From Synergistaceae bacterium UBA6101 (GTDB lineage: Bacteria; Synergistota; Synergistia; Synergistales; Synergistaceae), in assembly GCA_002428495.1 (NCBI GenBank), contig DIWR01000010.1, positions 26,710 through 86,296 on the forward strand: a DNA stretch of 59,587 nt. The letters run 5' to 3'. This document shows, in pieces, positions 24,649 to 32,926 of this stretch. The notes beneath the pieces are model-generated. The model worked only from the letters and a program-made list of their open reading frames with translations. It had not been told where the DNA came from and ran no database searches. Position 1 is the first letter of the stretch, and every line of letters begins with the position of its first letter. The position numbers and the translations under genes are program-made.

Positions 24649-24703
24649 TTATAAGTGATATGATGAAGCTTATGCAGATATCAAACCTAAGAGGGGGATC
24701 TTT

Positions 24704-25831
24704 ATGAAAATTAAAGAATTTAAACTGGAGAGACTTTTTGCCAGATACTCTTCAAAAGCTAAATACAGATTGAGCCAGTCTGCGTGCGAGTACTGCACGA
24801 TGCAGGAAATACTCGATATGGCAGACGAAGAATGTAAAAAAATGTGGGATGGACTGGTTCTGGGTTATACCGACCAGACGGGATTCGCGCCTTTAAGGGA
24901 AGCGGTAGCCAAAAGGTTCACCACTATCCGTCCCGCTGATATTCTGGAATTGGCACCCGAAGAGGGTATCTTTATCTTTATGAATACTCTTCTTGATCCC
25001 GGTGACGAAGTAATAGTAATGCAGCCCTGTCTGCCATCGCTTTATGAGATACCGAGGGCGCTTGGATGCAAAATAATCAAGTGGCCGCTTCAGGAGACGA
25101 CTTGGGGATGGAATCTCGATTTCAACTTCCTCGCAGAAAATATTTCCCCCAACACAAAACTTCTGGTCTTGAACATACCTAACAATCCCACAGGCTTTAT
25201 TCCTGTAAAGACGGAGATGGACAGGATCCTGAATTTAGCTGACAGGATGGGGACATGGGTCTTCTGCGAAGAGACATACCGTGGGATGGAGCATGACCCG
25301 GCTGCTGCACTTCCTTCTCTTTCCGACATGTATCCGAGGGCTACGACGATCGGAGGCCTCAATAAATTCGGGCTTCCGGGGACCAGGATCGGCTGGCTGG
25401 TCACAAAGAATAAAAACATTCTGGAAAACTGTTCCGCATACAAGGACTATACAACTTTGTGCAATAACGCTCCGGGGGAGATACTTGCAACTATAGCGAT
25501 GCGGAACGCAACTGACCTGCTCCAGCGCAACCATACGATCGTACTGTACAATCTTAATCTCGCAGAGAAGTTCTTCAAAAAACACAAGAAGCTTCTTCAC
25601 TGGATACAGCCGAACGGCGGGAGCACAGCTTTCCCTCAGTTGATGAGGCCCTTTGACGTGACAGAGATGTGCGAAAAGGCGATGAATGAAAAAGAGCTTC
25701 TCATAATCGGAGAACGAGCTTTTGGGCTTGATACGAATAACTTCCGTCTCGGTCTGGGACGCAGAGACTTCAAAGAGGCTCTTGAAGTTTTTTCCGAAAT
25801 TATTGAAGAGATGGAAAAGAGCATCTCATAA
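24704..25831 (+). CDS. Class I/II PLP aminotransferase
   Basis: Fold-type I aminotransferase of 375 residues. Asn-Ile-Pro-Asn-Asn-Pro-Thr-Gly near 165 and the Schiff-base Lys in Gly-Gly-Leu-Asn-Lys-Phe-Gly-Leu-Pro-Gly-Thr-Arg-Ile-Gly near 232 are typical, and the C-terminal Asn-Phe-Arg-Leu-Gly-Leu-Gly contains the carboxylate-binding arginine. The conserved Ser before the Lys region is changed to Leu-Asn, as in capreomycidine-synthase-like subgroups. Substrate is unknown. It is divergent from the hypD unit and convergent with the ComB-like gene, with which it shares a terminator. Confidence 0.82.
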   Translation: MKIKEFKLERLFARYSSKAKYRLSQSACEYCTMQEILDMADEECKKMWDGLVLGYTDQTGFAPLREAVAKRFTTIRPADILELAPEEGIFIFMNTLLDPGDEVIVMQPCLPSLYEIPRALGCKIIKWPLQETTWGWNLDFNFLAENISPNTKLLVLNIPNNPTGFIPVKTEMDRILNLADRMGTWVFCEETYRGMEHDPAAALPSLSDMYPRATTIGGLNKFGLPGTRIGWLVTKNKNILENCSAYKDYTTLCNNAPGEILATIAMRNATDLLQRNHTIVLYNLNLAEKFFKKHKKLLHWIQPNGGSTAFPQLMRPFDVTEMCEKAMNEKELLIIGERAFGLDTNNFRLGLGRRDFKEALEVFSEIIEEMEKSIS

Positions 25832-25844
25832 ATTACTTTTTGTT

Positions 25845-25890
25845 AAAAAAACTGCGGGCTTCAGATATTTCCGGAGCCCGCAGTTTTTTA
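25845..25890. terminator. Bidirectional terminator
   Basis: AACTGCGGGCT (25850-25860) pairs with AGCCCGCAGTT (25875-25885); A-run before, T-run after, so it works for both convergent genes. Confidence 0.85.
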
Positions 25891-26628
25891 TCTGGCTGAA
25901 ATGGATCCGTACTTTCCATCTTTCCTGTAATAGGGTACCACCGCTGAAGAATCGTTTTCCCCGCAAAAGAATATATCCTCGGCAAAGCCGAGTTCCTGCA
26001 GTATTTTCCCATGTTCGGACTCCATGCAGACTGGAACCAGGTCGGGGCCGAAATGATGCCAGAGCGCCATGGCTGTTATTGCCCCGTCAGTAAGTTCCAT
26101 CTCGGTGCCGCCGTTTGACGGCGCCATAGCAAGCATTTTTTCTATTATCATTCCTGCGCATACTGTGTCTTCTATTGAGAATCTCCCATTCCGGCCTGAA
26201 GCAACCACACATATATGCCTTCCGCTGCAGATCGCATCCCATGCAGCGGCTTCGGCATTTCTTGCGCATGCCACCCTTACCTCGGGACAGTCTTCTGCTG
26301 CAGCCAAAAGGGCTTTAGTTCCGTTTGAAGTGGTTATGACCGCGTTTTCCGGGGCGCCGCGTCTTGTTATCTCAACAGGTGAATTTCCAAAATCGAAGCC
26401 GGGTATCATGATGCCATCTCTCTCACCCATCAGCATCCAAGCAGGTCCCATCTCCCTTTTTATTTCGAGGGCCTCTTCTTTTCCGGTGCATGGTATCAGC
26501 GAGCTTCCGCCGCAGTCGAAAAATGTTGTGATCTGGGTCGATGCCCTGAGCAGATCGACTATAAGCCTGCAGTCATGCCTCTCCATCCTCTCTGATGGGA
26601 TAAGCACTGCATCAAATAAATACTTCAA
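25888..26628 (-). CDS. comB: ComB-family 2-phosphosulfolactate phosphatase
   Basis: A 246-residue member of the ComB family, magnesium-dependent phosphatases acting on 2-phosphosulfolactate in coenzyme M synthesis. Val-Asp-Leu-Leu-Arg-Ala-Ser-Thr-Gln, Gly-Glu-Arg-Asp-Gly, Gly-Phe-Asp-Phe-Gly-Asn-Ser-Pro and Thr-Thr-Ser-Asn-Gly-Thr are the family motifs, and Glu-Asp-Thr-Val-Cys-Ala-Gly follows. The TTG at 26628 has AGGAGG 8 bases upstream and gives the usual short N-terminus, so it is preferred over the ATG at 26658. No ComA or ComC gene is present, so the biological substrate here is uncertain. Confidence 0.87.
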   Translation of the reverse strand: MKYLFDAVLIPSERMERHDCRLIVDLLRASTQITTFFDCGGSSLIPCTGKEEALEIKREMGPAWMLMGERDGIMIPGFDFGNSPVEITRRGAPENAVITTSNGTKALLAAAEDCPEVRVACARNAEAAAWDAICSGRHICVVASGRNGRFSIEDTVCAGMIIEKMLAMAPSNGGTEMELTDGAITAMALWHHFGPDLVPVCMESEHGKILQELGFAEDIFFCGENDSSAVVPYYRKDGKYGSISAR

Positions 26629-26650
26629 TATAATATCCTCCTGAATTGAT

Positions 26651-26679
26651 TTACCCAAAGATGACTTAACAGGTATAAT
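26651..26679 (+). promoter_or_regulatory. Candidate promoter of the first Usp gene
   Basis: TTACCC (26651-26656), 17-base spacer, TATAAT (26674-26679). Confidence 0.42.
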
Positions 26680-26726
26680 TATAGTTCCAAAATTATCGCA
26701 ATGACCGACAGGAGGTAATGATAAAG

Positions 26727-27191
26727 ATGAAAATTCTTGTAGCTGTTGACTTTAGCCCGGTTGGAAGGGAAGTTGCGCACGCCGGTTATCGGCTGGCGAA
26801 GAAGATAGGCAGCGAAATAACCTTTTTCCATTGCGCACCCCAGACTGCGCGTTTTCTCCAGGGGTATGACATAAAAGCCTTTGTCTCTTCAACCGGGAAA
26901 GATGAACAGAAAAAGATCGGGGAAATGGCAAAGCAGAAGCTCCATAAAATAATGGAGGACGTATTTGCTGAAAACGGGGTTGCAAAGTCTTTGGAGATAG
27001 ACGAAGAGGTTGTCTTTGGGGAACCCGGGGACGAGCTTTTAAAGTTTGCCAAAGAAAAGAAGACGGACCTTATCATAGTTGGCTATAAAAGCTACAGTAT
27101 GATCGAACATTTCCTGGTGGGCAGCACGGCGTCAAAGGTAGCAAGATATGCCCCCTGCTCTGTAATGATCTACAGACCTGACAAAGACTGA
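26727..27191 (+). CDS. Universal stress protein, UspA family (copy 1)
   Basis: A 154-residue single-domain Usp. It begins Met-Lys-Ile-Leu-Val-Ala-Val-Asp-Phe-Ser and ends Ser-Val-Met-Ile-Tyr-Arg-Pro, with the nucleotide-loop region Val-Gly-Tyr-Lys-Ser then Gly-Ser-Thr-Ala-Ser-Lys-Val. The second glycine of the usual Gly-x2-Gly-x9-Gly-Ser/Thr ATP motif is Ser here. Start: an ATG at 26718 is only two bases from AGGAGG; the ATG at 26727 has the same 11-base spacing and the same protein start as the downstream copy. About two thirds of residues are identical to that copy, so this is a tandem duplication. Confidence 0.88.
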   Translation: MKILVAVDFSPVGREVAHAGYRLAKKIGSEITFFHCAPQTARFLQGYDIKAFVSSTGKDEQKKIGEMAKQKLHKIMEDVFAENGVAKSLEIDEEVVFGEPGDELLKFAKEKKTDLIIVGYKSYSMIEHFLVGSTASKVARYAPCSVMIYRPDKD

Positions 27192-27339
27192 TCATTTCAG
27201 CATCAAAATATAGCAAAGCATGTACGGAGCTTCAAATGGCTTACCATGGAGCTGCCTGTATTTATTTACATAATGAATGTTAGAATATCAACAACAATAT
27301 AAATAAAGTAATAATCAATCACAGGAGGTCTGCATAATA

Positions 27340-27819
27340 ATGAAAATACTTTTGGCAGTCGATTTCAGCCCCGTAGGGCGGCGTACTACAGGTGCAGGTT
27401 ACAGGTTGGCCCAGAAGATAGCTTCAGAGATAACTTTCTTTCACTGCGCGCCTCAGACTTCACGCTTCCTGCAGGGATACGATATCAAAGCTTTTGTATC
27501 CTCGACCGGCAAGGAAGACCAGAAGAAGATCGAAGATGCGGCAAAGCTGAAACTCCACAAAGTGATGGAGGACGTGATCGCAGAAAACGGAATGACAGCG
27601 GGTCTCGCGATAGAAGAAATGATAGTTTCCGGAGAGCCGGCCGATGAGATCCTACGTTATGCAGAAGAAAATAAGTTCGACCTGATCTTCCTGGGGTACA
27701 AAAGCTTCAACCTGATAGAGCAGATATTGGTCGGAAGCACCGCTGACAAGGTCATTCGCTATGCTACCTGCTCTGTACTTATCTACAGGCCGGACAGGGC
27801 GGAACATATAGACATCTGA
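27340..27819 (+). CDS. Universal stress protein, UspA family (copy 2)
   Basis: A 159-residue paralogue of the preceding gene, sharing blocks such as Glu-Ile-Thr-Phe-Phe-His-Cys-Ala-Pro-Gln-Thr and Gly-Tyr-Asp-Ile-Lys-Ala-Phe-Val-Ser-Ser-Thr-Gly-Lys. Divergence is greatest in the C-terminal third and in the residues before the second Ala-Gly-Tyr-Arg-Leu. The ribosome site AGGAGG lies 11 bases from the ATG, as in copy 1. The 148 bases between the copies are AT-rich and contain no other gene. Role: probable stress or nucleotide-binding protein; specific partner unknown. Confidence 0.9.
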   Translation: MKILLAVDFSPVGRRTTGAGYRLAQKIASEITFFHCAPQTSRFLQGYDIKAFVSSTGKEDQKKIEDAAKLKLHKVMEDVIAENGMTAGLAIEEMIVSGEPADEILRYAEENKFDLIFLGYKSFNLIEQILVGSTADKVIRYATCSVLIYRPDRAEHIDI

Positions 27820-27844
27820 TCGCACCCATGTTTTGGTTATAATG

Positions 27845-27876
27845 ATAATGCCCGCAGATCAGCTGGCATTATTTTT
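27845..27876 (+). terminator. Terminator after the Usp pair
   Basis: ATAATGCC (27845-27852) pairs with GGCATTAT (27865-27872), followed by TTTT. Confidence 0.6.
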
Positions 27877-27913
27877 CGCTATGACTGATGTTTATCCTGG
27901 GCTAACAGCGAGA

Positions 27914-28348
27914 CTAGACTATCAGTTTGCCTTTGGCGCCGGCCATGTTGTCGAGCTGGTTGAGTACATTCGCGCCTGCAACTTCGATCTTGGGTTTTTT
28001 TGCAGCCTCTTCGCGGGCATATTCCTGGAGCTTTTTCTCATATTCCGCCATAGACCTTTTGATCCCTTCGACATCGCCCTTTACCCACTGAAGGATGCCG
28101 TCGGTTATTGTCGTGTACATTTCTTCTTTTGGCTCGGCCTGGATGACTCCGAGTTCTTTGAGCATCTTGTATTCCTCTTTTACAGAATCCATGATATCTT
28201 CTTCTGTGATAATCCCTTTTTTGTAGAGGGCGCGGTAGATTATATTTGATTTTGTTTTGCTGTTTTCATCATTTGCTGAAAGCGATTCTACCCTTGATAG
28301 AAGCATAGTAATGATTTCTTCAAGACTTATCTGCATCGGTGCGGCCAT
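27914..28348 (-). CDS. Small helical protein of unknown function
   Basis: A 144-residue, highly charged, predicted helical cytoplasmic protein. It starts Met-Ala-Ala-Pro-Met-Gln-Ile-Ser-Leu-Glu-Glu and includes a possible winged-helix-like segment (Ile-Ile-Tyr-Arg-Ala-Leu-Tyr-Lys-Lys-Gly-Ile-Ile, residues 37-48) and a coiled-coil-prone Glu/Lys stretch from about 90 to 120. It has no signal peptide and no recognised catalytic motif. AGGAGG stands 8 bases before the ATG, so it is a real gene. I do not recognise the family. The segment near 37-48 could bind nucleic acid, but that is a guess. Confidence 0.78.
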   Translation of the reverse strand: MAAPMQISLEEIITMLLSRVESLSANDENSKTKSNIIYRALYKKGIITEEDIMDSVKEEYKMLKELGVIQAEPKEEMYTTITDGILQWVKGDVEGIKRSMAEYEKKLQEYAREEAAKKPKIEVAGANVLNQLDNMAGAKGKLIV

Positions 28349-28519
28349 TTATTTATTCCTCCTATAAGATAATTCTGCTGCATATTTTATCACAGCAGCA
28401 AATTTGCAAATACCAATTACAGAGAATATCACATATAAGCTAATGAGTAAAATACGTATTGATTTAATCCGCCTTTGGGACTATTGTAATCCGCAATTCT
28501 CTGCAGAGAGGTAATAAGA

Positions 28520-29413
28520 GTGAAGGTAAAACACAGGCTGAAGCATCTTACTGTAAAAATGGAATTATTTGTCCTTAGCGAATGGTCGACATTTGTAATA
28601 TCGACCATTGGCTCCCTGTTGTATACCATTGGTGTGATAGGCTTCACACTGCCTTACCGATTCCCGGATGCAGGCGTGATGGGTATAGCAATAATCCTTA
28701 AATATGCTATTGGACTCGCGCCGTCAATAACTTCACTCGTGGCAAATGTCTTCCTTCTTCTCTGGGGAGGACGGGAACTTTCTAAACGTTTTATAGCCTG
28801 GACAATATATAATGTCCTCCTTATTTCATTTTTGCTTGAAGCCCTCAGTTTCGTCCAGTTTCCTATTGTAAACGACATGTTCCTTGTCGCAATAGCAGGA
28901 GGAATTATCAAAGGTGTCGGGGGAGGCATGGTATTCAGAACGGGTGCAAGCATGGGTGGAATGGACATAGTAATTGCGGTGTTGAGGAAAAGATATGGCA
29001 TTGAGGTCGGCCGTTACAGTTTTTATATAAACATGGTAATACTGGGGGTCTCTATGGGGATAGTGGGACTTGAGAAGATGCTGTATGGTTTTGTAGCGAG
29101 CTATGTCTCCGGGCAGACCACGGACAGCGTTCTTTCTTCATTCGATAAACGCCGTCTTGTGCTGATAATGGCAAATGATACCAAACCTGTCGTGAAGTAC
29201 ATATCTGACGAACTTCACAGGGGGTCGACAGTTCTCTACGGAGAGGGAGGCTTCTCGGGAGAAGAACGTCCTACCATCATGTGCCTGCTGACTCCCAGAC
29301 AGACAATGGTCCTCAAACGTTATCTGGCCAAAAATCAGCCGAGATCATTTATGGTCGTATCAGAAGCATCCGAGGTCCTCGGCAAAGGATTTAAACGCTG
29401 GAATCACATTTGA
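28520..29413 (+). CDS. YitT-family membrane protein
   Basis: A 297-residue inner-membrane protein. Five or six hydrophobic helices occupy residues about 25-190, with the conserved Phe-Arg-Thr-Gly-Ala-Ser-Met-Gly-Gly-Met-Asp (about 140-150) of the DUF161/YitT family. The C-terminal 75 residues match the DUF2179 domain (Leu-His-Arg-Gly-Ser-Thr-Val-Leu-Tyr-Gly-Glu-Gly-Gly-Phe). The start is GTG with GAGAGG 8 bases upstream. YitT proteins have no settled function, although some are proposed transporters. Transcribed away from the small unknown gene. Confidence 0.9.
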   Translation: MKVKHRLKHLTVKMELFVLSEWSTFVISTIGSLLYTIGVIGFTLPYRFPDAGVMGIAIILKYAIGLAPSITSLVANVFLLLWGGRELSKRFIAWTIYNVLLISFLLEALSFVQFPIVNDMFLVAIAGGIIKGVGGGMVFRTGASMGGMDIVIAVLRKRYGIEVGRYSFYINMVILGVSMGIVGLEKMLYGFVASYVSGQTTDSVLSSFDKRRLVLIMANDTKPVVKYISDELHRGSTVLYGEGGFSGEERPTIMCLLTPRQTMVLKRYLAKNQPRSFMVVSEASEVLGKGFKRWNHI

Positions 29414-29473
29414 CTGCTCTGCTGAAAAGAACCTGACTTTTTAAGCCACCCTTCTCGAAACAGTCAGCATCGA

Positions 29474-31660
29474 TCAGGGAAGCGGTCCGTCCCACCAAAT
29501 AGGAATGCCTATGGAATAGCCGAACGTGATCTCGCCGCTCTGGTCATAAATTACCATCACCCTTGAGCTGAAGTTCGTCATAGGAGCCGATAGTGCTATG
29601 CCGGTCTCCCACCAGCTCTTGTTGTTGTTCCATTCCTTCATGACCTGTCCGAAATTGCCGAATACTTCGAGATTTATCCCGCCCCACCACGACCGTGTTA
29701 TCGTCTTTGCTGCGCCTAAGTGCAGCCAGTATGCCTGATCTCCGATAAGCGGGTGGGCCGCAAGGCTGAAAAGTTCTTCGTTAGTTCCAAGAGCCGCTGC
29801 ATATGCAGGGTCATCTCCATCTCCTGTTTTGAGTCCTCCGGAAAGAATTACGTTCCATGTTGGCCAGACGGGAAGGTACATATGGAAACGCGTGTGTGTG
29901 ATGGTGGTCTCGCCGTTCGGAAACCATATGTCCGAATTTACAAAAAATCCTTTAGTCGGAAGCACCGGATCGTCCAGGTTGTTGAATGTGAAGTTCATGT
30001 AGGGCCCGTCGACCGTTTCGTCTTTGAGATATTCGACCCTTTCTACTGCGTAGCCAAGGCCTATCCTGAAGTTTCTGTTGATATCTTTGTACCATGCTAT
30101 CTTTGCGCTGTAACGTTCAAGTTCAAATGCTGCGGCATTTGCCGGTTCAAGGCCCTCCTCACGGCCTGAAATTACCATTCCGAACTGAGTGTCGTGTTCT
30201 GTCCTCGGGGTGAAGTACCTTAGCATTGCCCCCCATTTTGACCCGAATCTGTATTCGGCTGAGCCTACGTCTCCCTCGAAAAATATGTCACGCATCTGGG
30301 CGCTCAGAGAGAGCCAGTTGTCAGGATAAATATTGCTGGCATATCCGCTGAGCCCAAATTCATATTTTGAGGGCCGTTCAATAGAAAAGACTATCGCGGC
30401 CGTATCTTCTGTAAGGGGCTGAGCACGCCCCTCCACTGAGACGAAATCATCTCCCGTTGAAAGTATCTTCACAGCGTCGGCTACCTTCTCCATGTCGAGG
30501 GGCTCGCCTAACCATTCATCATATTTCCCGTGAAGTATCCCGGACATCCTCTCCGGGATACCTTCGAACCTTATTTCTGTTACGGTGGGCCTAACTGCGG
30601 AAGGCGGTTCAACATGCGTGAACTCGCAGAATGTTTTATCGGGTTCGCATGAGATGTTTTGAAGCTGTTCGGCCATTGGCTCGGCAGCTGCGACACCTCG
30701 TGCGATTATCTCATCGTAGCCATCTGACTGAAGAGCTCCGAAATCTTTTACCTCGGGAGATATCACAAGGTCTGCAGCCGCTACATTCACCTTTACCTGG
30801 TGGACCATCAGGATCTCTACTGTCTGCGCCATTACTTCTAGCATTGAGCGCAAAGTTTCTCTTTTTTTTGTGATATTTTCAGGCGAAAGGTTGACGGCTA
30901 CGACGGGATGGCCGGGAAACAGCTTTTTAGCTTCCAATACCGGCAGGTTTGCTATCAGTCCGCCGTCGACAAGAAGCCTGCCGTTCATCTCCCATGGATC
31001 GAATATTCCCGGTATAGAGATTGATGCTCGGAGCGCGGATGCCAGGTTTCCGTCCCTGAGGACTACCGACTCCCCTGTTTCAAGGTCTGTTGCCATTGCC
31101 GCGAATGGTATAGGCAGCAGGTTGAAGTCAGTTACCGTTACCCTGATCGTCATTTCATTCAGGAAAGAATAAAGCCCCTTTGCACGAAGCATCCCTCTGT
31201 TGCTGCGGGGTTTCTTTTTTCCGTCCATGTACACGTTGAAGATCGAAGAACCGCTGGAAGGAGGTTTGTTGTAGTTATAGTCTTTTACTTCTGCCGATGA
31301 CCTGTTTGAAATTATTTCCATCAGGTCAAGCTCAGAAATGATCTCCCTCATCTCCTTAGCGTTATATCCTGACGCATAAAGACCTCCTATTACAGCTCCC
31401 ATGCTGGTGCCCACTATGGCGGCGATCGGGATGTTTTCACGTTCAAGGACCTCAAGCACGCCAATGTGCGCCAGACCTTTGGTCCCGCCCCCGGAAAGCA
31501 CCAGTACTATTCCCTCTTTGTGAGGGAACCCCCACTCATCAAAGTGTTTCTGGGCCTCCTGTATTGCCTCAGATGGTGAAGCAAGTGCAAGAGTGGACAT
31601 AGGATGAATGATAAAAAACAAGGATAAAATAAAAGCAAGCGACTTGAGATATTTCCTCAT
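29474..31660 (-). CDS. Patatin-like phospholipase with Omp85-type barrel (type Vd)
   Basis: A 728-residue exported protein. After a signal peptide (1-28) comes a patatin domain: glycine-rich Ser-Gly-Gly-Gly-Thr-Lys-Gly near 56, nucleophile Ser86 in Gly-Thr-Ser-Met-Gly, and Asp232 in Asp-Gly-Gly, so the catalytic dyad is intact. A POTRA-like segment lies about 345-415, and a beta-barrel ends the protein in an aromatic-rich strand. This is the PlpD/type Vd layout, a lipase secreted or displayed by its own outer-membrane barrel. The ATG at 31660 has GGGGGA and good spacing, and gives a compact signal peptide; the ATG at 31675 would lengthen it. Confidence 0.88.
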   Translation of the reverse strand: MRKYLKSLAFILSLFFIIHPMSTLALASPSEAIQEAQKHFDEWGFPHKEGIVLVLSGGGTKGLAHIGVLEVLERENIPIAAIVGTSMGAVIGGLYASGYNAKEMREIISELDLMEIISNRSSAEVKDYNYNKPPSSGSSIFNVYMDGKKKPRSNRGMLRAKGLYSFLNEMTIRVTVTDFNLLPIPFAAMATDLETGESVVLRDGNLASALRASISIPGIFDPWEMNGRLLVDGGLIANLPVLEAKKLFPGHPVVAVNLSPENITKKRETLRSMLEVMAQTVEILMVHQVKVNVAAADLVISPEVKDFGALQSDGYDEIIARGVAAAEPMAEQLQNISCEPDKTFCEFTHVEPPSAVRPTVTEIRFEGIPERMSGILHGKYDEWLGEPLDMEKVADAVKILSTGDDFVSVEGRAQPLTEDTAAIVFSIERPSKYEFGLSGYASNIYPDNWLSLSAQMRDIFFEGDVGSAEYRFGSKWGAMLRYFTPRTEHDTQFGMVISGREEGLEPANAAAFELERYSAKIAWYKDINRNFRIGLGYAVERVEYLKDETVDGPYMNFTFNNLDDPVLPTKGFFVNSDIWFPNGETTITHTRFHMYLPVWPTWNVILSGGLKTGDGDDPAYAAALGTNEELFSLAAHPLIGDQAYWLHLGAAKTITRSWWGGINLEVFGNFGQVMKEWNNNKSWWETGIALSAPMTNFSSRVMVIYDQSGEITFGYSIGIPIWWDGPLP

Positions 31661-31996
31661 TGTCTTTTCCCCCATCTCTGCTTAAGAATATTTTAATCCT
31701 CTCAAACAGGATATGCATCTTGCACAACATTAACATCGTCGTACCGATCTTGTTTGTGCTCACGCAATGATGACAGCTTACGTTACATTATATAGGATAA
31801 GAAGAGACCGTTCTGATGGCAGTTTAACAAGAATATTATAATGTTGTTTTGCCATATTAAACAACATTATAAAATGATCTCTCTCAAAGCGCTTATCGGA
31901 GACTGCGGGAATATAAGCAGTGAGGTGGCCTCTGGATTCCGGCTCAAAAGCATGCGGGAAAGACGGTGGAAAAGTTGAGTTGCTAAATTTGCAAGG
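31661..31996. other. Intergenic region with palindrome
   Basis: About 335 bases between the patatin gene and the upstream permease gene. It contains the long inverted repeat at 31836-31872. A minus-strand open stretch down to 31867 overlaps the permease end in another frame and has no convincing start. I see no other gene. Confidence 0.5.
31836..31872. repeat. Perfect 14-bp inverted repeat with 9-base loop
   Basis: TTATAATGTTGTTT (31836-31849) and its exact complement (31859-31872) surround TGCCATATT. It is AT-rich, without a T-run typical of a terminator. It could be an operator or the scar of a small mobile element. Confidence 0.55.
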
Positions 31997-32926
31997 TCAA
32001 TCCCTATCTTCTCGCCTGAACGGAACGCTGAGGGCTGCAGGCGCGCCGAGCAGTATCCCCTTTCCGGCTCTGATGGAAACGATAGTAAGGACAATTATAG
32101 TCATCAGGTATGGCAGAGTGAGCAGAAGTGATGCTGAAATACTTGAGCCCATTGCCTGCATTCTGAGCTGAAGGGCCTCGACTCCTCCGAAAAGATAAGC
32201 TCCCAATGCCGCACGTGCAGGGTTCCACAGACCGAATATCACAAGTGCTACAGCTATCCATCCCCTTCCGGCTGTCATACCTTCGATCCACATCTGAGCG
32301 TAGACCACAGAAAGATAGCCTCCCCCGATGCCTGCAAGACCGCCGCCGAACATGCAGTAGAAGTAACGTATATATGTGACAGGGATCCCCATGGCATCTG
32401 CCGCCCTGGGGTTCTCTCCTACAGCTCTCAGGTTAAGCCCGGCGCGTGTCCTGAAGAGAAACCAGCAAAGCGCGGCAATAAGCAGGTATGAGACGTAGAC
32501 CATAGCGTTGTGCTGGAAGAAGATCGGTCCGATGAAGGGGATGTCACCGAGAAGGGGCATTTTGAAAGGCGCCATTCCGGCGATAGTCTCTCCGATGACA
32601 CCTCTGCCGAGAAGCGCGCTTAGTCCGTAGCCTGTGAGTACCATAGCAAGTCCGCTTACTACCTGATTGCACATAAGGGTTATGCACAAAAATGCATGGA
32701 TCAGCGTTATCGCGGCACCAGCGAAAAATGAGGCCATGATCCCAAGCCAGGGATCACCTGTTGACCTTGTGACCGCGAACCCGGTGTAAGCACCGACGAG
32801 CATTACTCCCTCAAGGCCAAGGTTCATCACCCCCGCTCTCTCAGAGACCACTTCTCCGAGTGTCGCGTAAAGCACCGGTGTCCCGCTTCTGATCGCGGAA
32901 GCCAGAATAGCTACCAGGAAATCCAT
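31997..32926 (-). CDS. BMP-type ABC transporter permease (NupQ-like)
   Basis: A 309-residue inner-membrane permease of the simple-sugar/nucleoside family that works with BMP lipoproteins. Hydrophobic helices run through most of the protein, and Leu-Arg-Ala-Val-Gly-Glu-Asn-Pro-Arg-Ala-Ala-Asp (about 167-178) is the conserved cytoplasmic loop contacting the ATPase. It follows the other permease directly: the stop of that gene and this start are adjacent, so they are cotranscribed. The ATPase (NupO-like) and binding protein (BmpA-like) are not adjacent on either side. Substrate probably a nucleoside or base, unproven. Confidence 0.87.
   Translation of the reverse strand: MDFLVAILASAIRSGTPVLYATLGEVVSERAGVMNLGLEGVMLVGAYTGFAVTRSTGDPWLGIMASFFAGAAITLIHAFLCITLMCNQVVSGLAMVLTGYGLSALLGRGVIGETIAGMAPFKMPLLGDIPFIGPIFFQHNAMVYVSYLLIAALCWFLFRTRAGLNLRAVGENPRAADAMGIPVTYIRYFYCMFGGGLAGIGGGYLSVVYAQMWIEGMTAGRGWIAVALVIFGLWNPARAALGAYLFGGVEALQLRMQAMGSSISASLLLTLPYLMTIIVLTIVSIRAGKGILLGAPAALSVPFRREDRD

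Larger units (their letters stand above)
24325..24703. other. AT-rich divergent regulatory region
   Basis: About 380 bases between divergent genes, strongly AT-rich. It contains the two promoters listed at 24344-24371 and 24621-24648. I see no gene or known riboswitch in it. Confidence 0.55.

Noticed and set aside
31867..32094. 75-codon minus-strand frame running past the permease stop
   Set aside because: The tail looks somewhat protein-like, but most of it overlaps the permease in another frame and no ribosome site is present.
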